From CAYMLQ01 sp964390795 (GTDB taxonomy: Bacteria; Verrucomicrobiota; Kiritimatiellia; RFP12; UBA1067): a DNA stretch of 33,476 bases. Positions 15,501 through 22,264 of the stretch are shown here, piece by piece (the stretch's first letter is position 1; every line of letters starts with the position of its first letter). Location of the stretch: contig CAYMLQ010000021.1 of assembly GCA_964390795.1 (NCBI GenBank), forward strand, positions 1-33,476, given 5' to 3'. The notes beneath the pieces were generated by a model, which worked only from the letters and a program-made list of their open reading frames with translations, did not search any database and had not been told where the DNA came from. A program made the position numbers and the translations under genes.

Positions 15501-17307
15501 CGCCGAGCGTCAAATCTGCTTGCGCAGGGCTGATGGTCACGTTGGCTACGCGCAACGTTTTGTCGGCGGTGTTGGCGGCAGACGCGAAGACGGAGTTTTG
15601 GAGGAGAGCGCCAATGGTGGTGACGGACGCGCTCAGTTCGTTAGCCCCAGAGGTTCCCTCCGACGTTATGGAAACAGCTCCGGAGCCGTCACCGATCACG
15701 TCTCCTTTTGCGGCGACTTCTGAGACGGTGTCGGCATAGACGCCGCGTGCGCTACTGTAAAGTGCCGGCGCGGTGCCGTTGACCGTGGCCCAAGGGCCGA
15801 CGGGTCCGTCTGCGAGTCCACTTATGAAGATGCGGTTGCGGTCGCTTTCGCCGATTCCTGCGCCCACGAAATTCAGCATCGCGCCCACCACGCGCGAGAG
15901 TCCGGAGAGCGTCAAGGCAGAGGCCTGGCCCTCGGCGGCAGGCGTGGCCGACACCGTGCAGGTGCCGGAGGAAAGTGTCAGCACGCCCAACGTTTCTGCA
16001 AAACTGGCCGAACTGCCGTCGTTGGCGAAGGCGATCGAGGCGCTATTCAACGTGACCGGCGCGGTGTTCTTCAAGCGGTCCGCGTGGTTGGCAGCGGCGG
16101 TGTTACTGATGACCAGTGACGCTCCGCCATTGACAGTGATCGATGAGGAGGCGTTGATGGATCCGTTCGCGCCGGCGATGGCCAGCTTGCCTGTGCTGAC
16201 GCTGGTCGCGCCCGAGTAGGTGTTTGAAGCGGAGAGCGTCCAGGTGCCGGTGCCGACGTCCCTGTAGACGGGCAGGCCCGTCGTCGTGCTTCCATTGGTG
16301 ATGACGCCGGAGATTTCGCCGTCGCCGTTGCCGCGGAGGTAGAGCTGGCGGTCCGTTGCGGTAGGCGAAAGCCGTCCTGCGAGGGTCAACTTGCCGCCTT
16401 TGGACCAGATGTGCGTGGCACCGTCGCCGGAGTAGAGGGTGAAGTTGCCCAGAATCGTGTTGTTGCCGGCTTCGTTGATCACGGCGCCGGCGCGGCTTTG
16501 GCTGGTGTTGAAGGTGACGGAGGCGGGGATGGTGAGGTCGCCAGACGAACCGTCCAGCACGATGCTGGGGTTACGTCCGTTGACGTTGTTAGCGGCAGAG
16601 ATCGTTTTGCTGCCCGCGCCGAGCGCGCCGCTGTGCGTGAGGCGCAGGGTGCCGTCAACGACAACGATATTACCGGTGAAGGTGTTGTTGCCGGAGAGCG
16701 TGTTGGTGCCGTACGAGTTCAAGTCGATCCGGGACGCGCCGCCATTCGCGAGGGTTCCCTTGAGAAGGATGCGCCCGTAGCCGGTGAGGTTGAGCGTCTT
16801 GGTGCCGGGGGTGCCGCCGGAAGGCGACCCTGCGACTCCGCCCTCAAAGGTGAGCGTGTTATCGGTATGGTCGTTCTGGAAGGTGTAGGTTGCGGTGGAC
16901 GTGTTGGTGCCGAGGAGGACGGCGGCGTTGACCGTCTGGCTGTTCACGACGGAGTTGCTCAGGGCGAGCGTGCCGGCGCTTTCGAGCGTGAGCGTCTGTC
17001 CGTTGGCTCCGCCCGTTCCGAGGGTGTAGGCGGCCGCGCCGGCCCCGGAGAAGGTGATGGTGCGGATGCTTCTCAGACCCAGAAGGTCGAGGACGGTGTT
17101 ACCGTTGCCCGCCGTGTCGAGGGTCGCGGTCTCGCCAGCGGCTGAACCCGGGTAGGACGCGCCGCTCCAGTTGGCGCTGTTCGTCCAGGCGGCGCTTTCT
17201 GCGCCGGTCCACGCACCGCTTGCGGCGAGCGAGCGTTCAACACAGACGCACACTGTGACCAGCGCAAAGACAGTCAGATGACAGAGACTACCTGTAGCTT
17301 GTTTCAT
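9592..17307 (-). CDS. Giant secreted autotransporter-associated beta-strand repeat (PATR) protein
   Basis: 2571 aa from the ATG at 17307, preferred because GAGGT lies 5 nt upstream; an in-frame ATG at 17319 gives four more residues. A signal peptide (hydrophobic FALVTVCVCV, cleavage near SLAA) is followed by the PATR-type start GAWTGAESAAWTNSANWSG. The rest is almost entirely parallel beta-helix repeats of the TIGR02601/PF12951 type, such as GSNTYSGATTV followed by GTLxLA and KxGTGxxxLxG. A large module (about residues 375-650) recurs around 1285-1560, and a YTGAGDTTDR module also occurs twice. It ends GTVKLFYSRGTLIRLR with no outer-membrane beta-barrel, so it is not a classical autotransporter. 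It is probably an exported surface or polysaccharide-associated protein; the binding target is unknown. Its stop overlaps the likely beginning of hemW. Confidence 0.85.
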   Translation of the reverse strand: MKQATGSLCHLTVFALVTVCVCVERSLAASGAWTGAESAAWTNSANWSGASYPGSAAGETATLDTAGNGNTVLDLLGLRSIRTITFSGAGAAAYTLGTGGANGQTLTLESAGTLALSNSVVNSQTVNAAVLLGTNTSTATYTFQNDHTDNTLTFEGGVAGSPSGGTPGTKTLNLTGYGRILLKGTLANGGASRIDLNSYGTNTLSGNNTFTGNIVVVDGTLRLTHSGALGAGSKTISAANNVNGRNPSIVLDGSSGDLTIPASVTFNTSQSRAGAVINEAGNNTILGNFTLYSGDGATHIWSKGGKLTLAGRLSPTATDRQLYLRGNGDGEISGVITNGSTTTGLPVYRDVGTGTWTLSASNTYSGATSVSTGKLAIAGANGSINASSSITVNGGASLVISNTAAANHADRLKNTAPVTLNSASIAFANDGSSASFAETLGVLTLSSGTCTVSATPAAEGQASALTLSGLSRVVGAMLNFVGAGIGESDRNRIFISGLADGPVGPWATVNGTAPALYSSARGVYADTVSEVAAKGDVIGDGSGAVSITSEGTSGANELSASVTTIGALLQNSVFASAANTADKTLRVANVTISPAQADLTLGVVPNDGAVAPTTTGGKIVFANFNSAATLAVNAVIADNGVPSSLSKFGTGDVVLYGTNTLSGVVTIDQGAVRLSDSLALQSASLGSAGIVFDSSVASHAFTLGNLTNTFALPLTDSAANPLALSVGNNNASSSFGGAFSSSGSLHKVGSGTLTLTGTSTHNGGTTVSGGTLATGVAGGLGIGTVANDAVLNLTGGGITYTALGTSLSGAGTVNVTLGTGTAQTTLNGDFSAFTGTWNIGTNAAAGAGKAQMNGADNASATANVLTNATVYVNVAVTHNAAAFLYGGDTGESLGQLRLEAGSVWAGPVTLAGNISSASDGLLGGNSGTGTISGVISDLGGKHPVAKMGGGVLVLAATENTYAGDTSVRAGTLVVPSIKDVGTPSSLGQPATAADGAIKLGTGSTSARLAYTGAGDTTDRVIDMAGTTATVYLEQAGTGRLTFNSNFTNSEAGGKTLALHGSTDGVGELAGVYADGLPYTNKLIKSGTGRWVLSGANTYSGETEIQGGTLALTHPNAVSQASLLRFTGFYGALELAGPGFGETANNLTIGNGNAGTIISGVPSGSVGLNHTMGGLSLSSVTLNVARASGVLSGTPSVSAASLSLSAGSASTTTLNPTDADLIIGTASVTGNSYVKTLRLDGTSSGNMITGTIFNGVNTLVLTKANTSTWTLSGSNTYSGATTVDNGALVLAGSQGGIASSSGFTLNSGGTLCLSNTPALSHPNRLRDAATVTLAGGTLDFAHAGGAANYSETVGAVTAAGAGSIIRASQADSGSTSALTLTSLTRSGNATLNFTGTGLGEDARNRILINGQQEGLIGLWASCNGVFPALYSSALGVYDGSLSSSEIAARGPSSTLPDDAAANARITSAGVEGPITLTGASQNRVALLQQATGTPAVVATAGKTLLTHGVAINAGQASLTLGEAEGDGALTALADGGKVDLINDSASLLTVNAAISNNTGAVSLTKSGTGNVLLKGACSYSGDTLIGAGSLNFGSSATQALAGVISGPGALIKTGTNVLTLAGRNTYTGVTYINEGIVLAQTNQAFGSAAAGTVIASGATLDVGANRAANTLNLGTEQFTVSGAGVDGRGAIVNNSNISHYSAFGKIALAGDTTFGGAQGGGRFDIRNNTPTLDMNSFALTKVGPNMFGLTSATVNPGTGRIDVAQGTLRFESNVKMNGSLTNTMTVRSGATLELYAHYPQSACLWSLVFEDGATLSAVLGTGSSNTWAGPVTLGGTVRMTGSGSFSHTINGAISGPGSLLKYGSTTTYLTNDLNTYSGFTWITNGTVYASSIRAVGAPSSSLGAPATAEAGTIKLGGGTSSGSLIYTGAGDTTDRLLDLAGTTGGAALTHTGTGLLTFSGNVSGTGAGAKTLTLTVSTNGSAEISGSIADSAVSKTAITKNGAGVWTLSGNNSYSGDVNVAAGTLTLSGANAQGVGAMQVGSAAGNAVLILTPSASLTGISASAIRVGNTSGSQAALHMAGGTVRRTTSGTADGLALGRVANSYGAFNMSGGDFAIHRIQTGASTSGGPTNIGVFRMTGGTVVVPNYLLLARGVGSQSAFTVAGGTLYHTNTSERISLGYEGGRAEVNLTGGMLLSTTNLTIRQSANNSTGIVNLCSGTLAVNLFQNTSPGIAFLNFAGGTLKASTLNTSAFIPSNMTGVYSYGPYSGFSGGAVIDSAGKNVTVAAPLRAPAGQGVYAISLANPGSGYIGEPYIHITDGGGVGATAVANMEDDGTGNGTYRVASVTVTCPGTGYTAEPTVLIRGGGTTAVVPTLGGVTLSANTSGGLTKLGEGTLTLGTANTYTGVTTIAAGTLKLGVTNAIVSQSQIVLAGGTLDLSGFTVTNAVSGSGLVTNGTIQTILSPAGEGAIGADTLTLKAAAVKGTYKVDVTPSGASDSVAVQGNINLADIALEIVDTAQLDVSQTYTILTCSGTRTGTFSSTNLPLDSLWHVVYFSDGTVKLFYSRGTLIRLR

Positions 17308-17370
17308 CAGACACCTCATTTTTTTTGAACTCCAGTCAACGCAAATAATACGACACCTTAAATGGCGATA

Positions 17371-17400
17371 ATACTACTCGACTCGGCATTTTAAAGTCAA
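17371..17400 (-). promoter_or_regulatory. Candidate promoter for the minus-strand PATR gene
   Basis: Reading the minus strand, TTGACT (17400-17395) and TAGTAT (17376-17371) are separated by 18 bp, about 50-60 nt upstream of the candidate start codons. The 5' leader contains GGAGTTC and, nearer the preferred ATG, GAGGT. The -35 hexamer is the same as that of the LRR gene promoter at 71-76. Confidence 0.5.
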
Positions 17401-17415
17401 GCGGAGTTGATGGCA

Positions 17416-17441
17416 AACTCAAAAGGGGCGAACTCAAAAGG
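17416..17441. repeat. 11-bp direct repeat in the intergenic region
   Basis: AACTCAAAAGG occurs at 17416-17426 and 17431-17441 (15-bp period), just upstream of the candidate PATR promoter as read on the minus strand. It could be an operator-like site or simple tandem duplication. Confidence 0.6.
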
Positions 17442-17472
17442 AGGCCCTGTTTTCACGGGTTGGTGCGCATTC

Positions 17473-17507
17473 AACTCCTAACTCCTAACTCCTAACTCCT
17501 AACTCCT
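17473..17507. repeat. Heptanucleotide tandem array (AACTCCT)5
   Basis: Five perfect AACTCCT units run from 17473 to 17507. They lie 8 bp downstream of the stop codon of the AT-DH-PPTase gene, in the spacer before the PATR promoter. The unit length matches the CGGAGGT array at 6319, although the sequence differs. Confidence 0.95.
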
Positions 17508-17514
17508 CCTTTGG

Positions 17515-20500
17515 TCAGAGACCTTCGAAAAGCGAGTTTGCCAGAATGCAGGAGGCGAAGGCGTGACCTGAGTAGATGGAGGAAAACACGGTATGCCTGC
17601 GCCCCTTCATGTTTTTAAAGGCCTCCAGCCACTGCCCGAGCAGTTCGATCTGGATTTCGCCGCTGAGGGGGTCGATCGCCTTGATCTGAAGGTCTTTCGG
17701 ACTGTAGCGGATGCCGGTGCCGAGCGCCTTTGAGATGGCCTCCTTGGCGCACCAGAAGCGCAACATGGCGGTCGGGGCCTCGCCGGTCTGAGCGGCCAGC
17801 TCAAGCTCCTCGTGCGTGAAAACGCCTCGGGTGAAATCTTCGCTGAGGTCGCGTCCGATGGCCTCGATGTCGATTCCGATCCGCGCGTTGGCGGCCACGG
17901 CCGCGACGATGAGTTTCGACGTGTGGGCGATCGAGAGGTCGATGTGGGCGGCGGTGTGCTCGCGCCAGGAGCCGAGCGGATGGGGCTTGCCGGAGTCGTC
18001 GGCCCAGACCGTGATGTCGGCGGCGGTCCAGCGTGCCTGATGATACTTCTGGAGGTAGCGCCGCACGGACTCTTTGGCGGCCGCGCGTCCGAAGAGCCAT
18101 TCGACGCGGCGGCTGGTGGCGCCCTGCATCTCCAGCCACTCCTCGCGCTCGGCGGGAGAGAGCAGGACGTACGCCATCGTCTTGAGCCAGATCTCCTGAT
18201 TATTTTCGAAGATTTTGAACGGCACGTCGGTCACCACAGAGGCGGCGACAGGGGTGGTGGGGTTGCCCAGCAGGGCCAGCGGCAGCTCGTGTGTGAGGAA
18301 CTTCTCGGAGGGGCGCAGGATGTACTGGTGGTACTCGGGCGGCACGCGCTCGCAGAGTTCCTCCCACCCTTTGAAGTGGATCAGGAGGTTGCCGTTGCCG
18401 TCGGAAACCTGGATGTCGGCGACATGCGAGCGGGGCGTCACCGAGGTGAGGCGCAGGTAGCCGCGCAGGCGCGCGCCTTCCGTAAAGCTGGAGGCGTAGA
18501 AGATGATGCGGCGCGCGCGGAAGGGGATAGAGATCGCGCCGGCGAACTTTTCATGAGAGCGCCAGAGCGAGAAGCTGGAGACGATGCCGTCCAGGAGCAT
18601 GGGCCAAATGGAAAACAGCGGGATGCGCGTATACCGCACGGCCTCCGCGCGGCTCGGCACCTCGATCTCGAAGTCGATGCCTTCCTCGCTCCAGAGGTCG
18701 ACGTGGCGCACGATGCGCAGGCAGGCGCCGTGGAAGAGCCGGTCTGGATAAATCTCATGGCCGGACCAGTTGACCGGGCGGGGGTGGGTGAGCGGCGGCG
18801 GCTGGATCGGATGGCTGACGGAGCCCGCGGCGGTCAGCAGAATGGTCGCCTCGATGATGGGCCACGTGTAAGCGCTGTTCGGGGCGTCATCGCGGAGCTG
18901 GACTTTGACGGCGGCGTACTGGGAATCGGGCCAGGCGATGCGCTCGGCCCGGATGATGACGCGCACGGCGCCGCGCTCGAAACCGACCCAGCGTTGGGCG
19001 CGGAGATTGTCCACCTGCGCCACACGGCGGCGCGGCACCAGCTTGCGGGCAGCCTCGCACATCATTTCCAAGCCTGAGATCAGGGAGAGGATGGTCAGGC
19101 CCTTGAGGTTGGGGTCGGCGAACGAAAGCTGCGAGGTTCCGAGGGCGTAATCCCGCAGGAACGGGTAATCCACGAGCGTGACGATCTTCGCGATCTCCAG
19201 AAGGACGCCGGGCTGCTCGTCGAGAATCTCCGCGCTGGCCAGCAGAGGGAAATCCGCTCCGAAGTCGAGGCGGCGCTTATCACTGATGACGGGCAGCGCC
19301 CTCTTGACCTGCTCGGAGGGCGTGCGCGCCGCCGTGAACAGGTCGCCCGAAGGGGCGAACGCCTTGACGGTGGGAAGCTGGGCCGAAAGCCGAAGCGTAT
19401 TGTCGGAGCGAACGGTCACGGACATCGGCTTATCCAGATCCAGGAGGCGCTGTCGGCGATGGCTGTACAGCATCGTGAGGTCGAGTTGGACGCCCTGCGC
19501 GGCAAGCATGCCGAGCGCGTGGTGAAGCTGCACGATACCGGAGCGATGGATGCGGTTGACGGCGACGGCCTGATGCGACTGATTTTTGAGCGTTTCGCCG
19601 ATCGCATTGGTCATGTTGCCGCGGGCGCCCAACTCCACAAAGACCCTGAACCCGTCCTCATACATGCGGCGGATCGTGGAGTCGAAAAGAATCGGCGAGG
19701 TCCACTGGTCGGCTGTCAGGTGCAGAATGTTACGCGGCTGAGAGGGGAGACGTTCGGCTGTGGCGCAGGAGTAAACGGGGATCTTGGGCACGTGCCGCAC
19801 CCAGTGAGAGAGAAACTGGTTAATGGAAGGGAGCGCCTTAGAGCACCAGGGCGTGTTGAAGGGCCGGTCCATGGGCACGACCATGGCCTTCGCGCCTGCC
19901 TTATGCAGGATGGCCGTAACGTCTTTGAGGATTTCGGGGGACAGCGCGACGGACTGCTGGCGCGGGCTGTGGAAGAAGGAGAGGGCGATGCGTCCGGGGT
20001 AGGCGGCGATCAGGGTGTCGATCAGCTCGCGAGAGGCGTCCAGCACGGACAGCATGATGCAGGCTGGCAGGTCGTCGCGGTCGACCAAGCGGTTGAGCAT
20101 CTGATAGCCTTCGCGCATGAAAAGGATGCGCTTGTTGCGCGTGAGGTTGCCGAAGACGCCGGCAACCTCCAGCGCCGCGAAGTCGCCGCCGCTGAAGCCG
20201 ACGAGCCCGTCCGGAATGACCCCCATGTGATCGAACAGGCGGAAGAGCGCGCAGTTGGCGGCGTGAACGGCGATCAGCGACTCCGAAAAGGCGTGGGCCG
20301 CGAACTCGCCGGTGTCATTGCGGTAGCAGGCGGCGGGAGGGAAAATGAAGTCGGACGGTGCGAAACCCGGCTGCTCGCCGGACTGCAGCGCCTCTTCGAG
20401 TTCGTCGAACGCGCTGCGGCAGTCCTCATAGACCAGGCAGAGATCGCGCAACATGTCCGGGTAAAACGAGACCGCGCCGGGAAAGAGAAACGCGATGCGG

Positions 20501-20823
20501 CCCCGCGGGCAGAGACGGTCGCGGAAAAAATAGGTGCCGCTCTTATCGCGTATCCGGCCGGCGTTGTCAGCCAGCTTCTTGTGGGCGAGAATGAGACGGT
20601 CGCGCAGGTCGGTGACGGTCGAGGCGACCACGGCAATGACCGACGGCTGGTGGCGCGCGGTACACGCGCACGTGAAGGCCACATCCTGCAGGCACACGTC
20701 AGGAGCGTGCTCCAAAAAGTGAATGACGCGCTTGACCTCGTCGGCGAGCGCGTGGTCGTTGGGCGCGCCGATAAGGCATAGCTCGCTGTCGAAAGCGTCG
20801 AACAAATGGAGTGTGCTGCTCAT
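17515..20823 (-). CDS. Acyltransferase - dehydratase - phosphopantetheinyl transferase fusion (PUFA/polyketide synthase-like)
   Basis: 1102 aa. An N-terminal segment (1-105) precedes a malonyl-type acyltransferase domain (about 108-420) with FPGA and the nucleophile elbow GFSGGD (Ser211). A double-hotdog dehydratase-like region (about 545-830) begins with YPFLRDYALG. A C-terminal Sfp-type phosphopantetheinyl transferase (about 900-1090) has RVEWLFGRAAAKESVRRYL, GIDIE (Asp985) and WCAKEAISK (Lys1027, Glu1028), all intact. By eye, the AT histidine (usual AFHS) is Asn323 in RPFNTPW and the DH histidine (usual DHxxG) is Tyr559, so these domains may be inactive. The order resembles secondary-lipid (Pfa-like) synthases, but no ACP or ketoreductase is present here. 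Its ATG overlaps the KS stop (ATGA), implying coupled translation and perhaps a complex. The PPTase could load acyl carrier proteins encoded elsewhere. Confidence 0.8.
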   Translation of the reverse strand: MSSTLHLFDAFDSELCLIGAPNDHALADEVKRVIHFLEHAPDVCLQDVAFTCACTARHQPSVIAVVASTVTDLRDRLILAHKKLADNAGRIRDKSGTYFFRDRLCPRGRIAFLFPGAVSFYPDMLRDLCLVYEDCRSAFDELEEALQSGEQPGFAPSDFIFPPAACYRNDTGEFAAHAFSESLIAVHAANCALFRLFDHMGVIPDGLVGFSGGDFAALEVAGVFGNLTRNKRILFMREGYQMLNRLVDRDDLPACIMLSVLDASRELIDTLIAAYPGRIALSFFHSPRQQSVALSPEILKDVTAILHKAGAKAMVVPMDRPFNTPWCSKALPSINQFLSHWVRHVPKIPVYSCATAERLPSQPRNILHLTADQWTSPILFDSTIRRMYEDGFRVFVELGARGNMTNAIGETLKNQSHQAVAVNRIHRSGIVQLHHALGMLAAQGVQLDLTMLYSHRRQRLLDLDKPMSVTVRSDNTLRLSAQLPTVKAFAPSGDLFTAARTPSEQVKRALPVISDKRRLDFGADFPLLASAEILDEQPGVLLEIAKIVTLVDYPFLRDYALGTSQLSFADPNLKGLTILSLISGLEMMCEAARKLVPRRRVAQVDNLRAQRWVGFERGAVRVIIRAERIAWPDSQYAAVKVQLRDDAPNSAYTWPIIEATILLTAAGSVSHPIQPPPLTHPRPVNWSGHEIYPDRLFHGACLRIVRHVDLWSEEGIDFEIEVPSRAEAVRYTRIPLFSIWPMLLDGIVSSFSLWRSHEKFAGAISIPFRARRIIFYASSFTEGARLRGYLRLTSVTPRSHVADIQVSDGNGNLLIHFKGWEELCERVPPEYHQYILRPSEKFLTHELPLALLGNPTTPVAASVVTDVPFKIFENNQEIWLKTMAYVLLSPAEREEWLEMQGATSRRVEWLFGRAAAKESVRRYLQKYHQARWTAADITVWADDSGKPHPLGSWREHTAAHIDLSIAHTSKLIVAAVAANARIGIDIEAIGRDLSEDFTRGVFTHEELELAAQTGEAPTAMLRFWCAKEAISKALGTGIRYSPKDLQIKAIDPLSGEIQIELLGQWLEAFKNMKGRRHTVFSSIYSGHAFASCILANSLFEGL

Positions 20824-22241
20824 GCCGGATCCGGGTACTCCTCGAAGATGGCGGCCGCGCAGGTGCCGGTGAAGTCGATGGCGGAGACGCACGCCCGCCG
20901 CGGGCTGGATTTGTTTCCGCGGATCCAGGGGCGTGCGTCGCTCAGCAGGTAGAGCGGCGACTTGGCGGAAACGATCTTGGCAAGGGGTTTCTCGATGGCC
21001 ACGTTGGGCGGGAGCACGCGATGATAAATCGCGAGGGCGGCTTTGAGCATGCCGGCTGCACCGGCGGCCCAGAGCGTGTGCCCCACATTGCCCTTCACGG
21101 AGCCGACGCCCGCCAGAGGGTGTCCGCGCATGCGCTCGCCGTAAAGCTCTTGGTAAACGTTGATCTCGGTCTGGTCGGCATTCGGAACGCCCGAGCCGTG
21201 CGCCTCGATCAGCTGGATCGTGTCCGGCGTGATGTCTGCGGCATGCACGGCGCGGGTTACGGCACGCGTCATGCGCTCCGGCGAAGGGATGCGCTGGTGC
21301 TGGTCGATCGAGGCAGCCGCAATGCCCGTGCTGCGGACGATGGCGTAGATTCGGTCGCCCTGACGCAGCGCGTCTTTCAGGCGCTTGAGCACAAAGAGGG
21401 CGCCCCCTTCGCCGGGAAGCGTGCCGTCCGCCTCACGGCTGAAAGGCTGCAGCGCCTTGGCGCGCGAAAAGGTGATCGCCCCCGAAAGGCCTTGCAACAA
21501 GGCCCGGTTCAGAGGCGGCTGAATGGCGCCGGCGAGCGCGATGTCGGAGCGCCGGGAGAGCAGGTCGTCCATTGCCACCTGGATCGCTTGGTGAGCGGAT
21601 ACGGCGCCCGCGTCTAAAACGAGAGCCGGCCCGGCGAAGCCCAGCAGGTGCGCGGTCCAAGAGGCCATGGCACACCCGATCGCGGACATAAACGCGTAGG
21701 GGTTGGGCTCTGGGAGGGAGGAGGCGAGTTGGACGCGGATTTCTTCGATCTGCTCGGGCTCGGCGCCTGGGAAGAAATTCTGCACGATGTCGAGTGTCTG
21801 GTCGACGAACACCGTGTGCTGCAGCCAGTTGATGGAGGCGCAGTTGAAGGGAGGCGCGTAGCCGATGCGCAGGGTGACTCGGTCGGTGGGCAGGCTGCTG
21901 ATTGAGCTGCCGCTGTCGCGCAGGGCGTCGATGGCGAGTTGGACGGTAAAGAAGACGTCCTGATTCTCCCCTTCGTTCATCTTGCGGGGGAAGTACTGGT
22001 CGGCGGGGTTGCAGGCGTACAGGTCGTTGAGCTGGCCGGCGTAAGTCGGATAGGGGCGGTCGAAGATGTTCTTGCGCAGCGGGGGGCGGTCGGCCGGGGC
22101 GGCTGGGTCGCCGAGGGCGCTGAACAGCGCGCGGCGCTGCATGATGTTGCGCCAGAAGGCCGCAGGGGTGGGCGAGTCGGCAAAACGGCAGGCGATGCCG
22201 GTGATGACGATGTCTTCGCGTGATGTGCGTGAAAAGGCCAT
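20820..22241 (-). CDS. Ketosynthase-like protein lacking the active-site cysteine (chain-length-factor-like)
   Basis: 473 aa from the ATG at 22241. The beta-ketoacyl synthase fold is recognisable from IVITGIACRF at the N terminus, PFSREADGTLPGEGG (about 266-280), EAHGSGVPNADQTE (His348) and SVKGNVGHTLWAAG (Lys383, His388). At the nucleophile position, where condensing enzymes have D-x-A-C-S/A-S, this protein reads LDAGAVSAHQA, with Ala213 in place of Cys. The C-terminal FGxGGTN signature is also altered (IDFTGTC). It is therefore more likely a chain-length-factor or scaffold partner, or a decarboxylase, than a condensing enzyme. It lies 23 nt after panB and overlaps the AT-DH-PPTase start by 4 nt. 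There is no strong Shine-Dalgarno, so translation may depend on the upstream gene. Confidence 0.8.
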   Translation of the reverse strand: MAFSRTSREDIVITGIACRFADSPTPAAFWRNIMQRRALFSALGDPAAPADRPPLRKNIFDRPYPTYAGQLNDLYACNPADQYFPRKMNEGENQDVFFTVQLAIDALRDSGSSISSLPTDRVTLRIGYAPPFNCASINWLQHTVFVDQTLDIVQNFFPGAEPEQIEEIRVQLASSLPEPNPYAFMSAIGCAMASWTAHLLGFAGPALVLDAGAVSAHQAIQVAMDDLLSRRSDIALAGAIQPPLNRALLQGLSGAITFSRAKALQPFSREADGTLPGEGGALFVLKRLKDALRQGDRIYAIVRSTGIAAASIDQHQRIPSPERMTRAVTRAVHAADITPDTIQLIEAHGSGVPNADQTEINVYQELYGERMRGHPLAGVGSVKGNVGHTLWAAGAAGMLKAALAIYHRVLPPNVAIEKPLAKIVSAKSPLYLLSDARPWIRGNKSSPRRACVSAIDFTGTCAAAIFEEYPDPA

Positions 22242-22264
22242 GCGGTCGGTTTCGGTTGCGCGGG

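Noticed and set aside
10000..17200. Many long open frames on the plus strand opposite the PATR gene, and similar ones opposite the synthase and DUF4091 genes
   Set aside because: They mirror the codon bias of GC-rich, alanine/glycine/threonine-rich genes, have no recognisable domains and overlap well-supported genes completely.
20820..22241. Active FabF/FabB-type condensing enzyme
   Set aside because: The nucleophile cysteine is replaced by alanine at codon 213 and the C-terminal FGxGGTN signature is altered.
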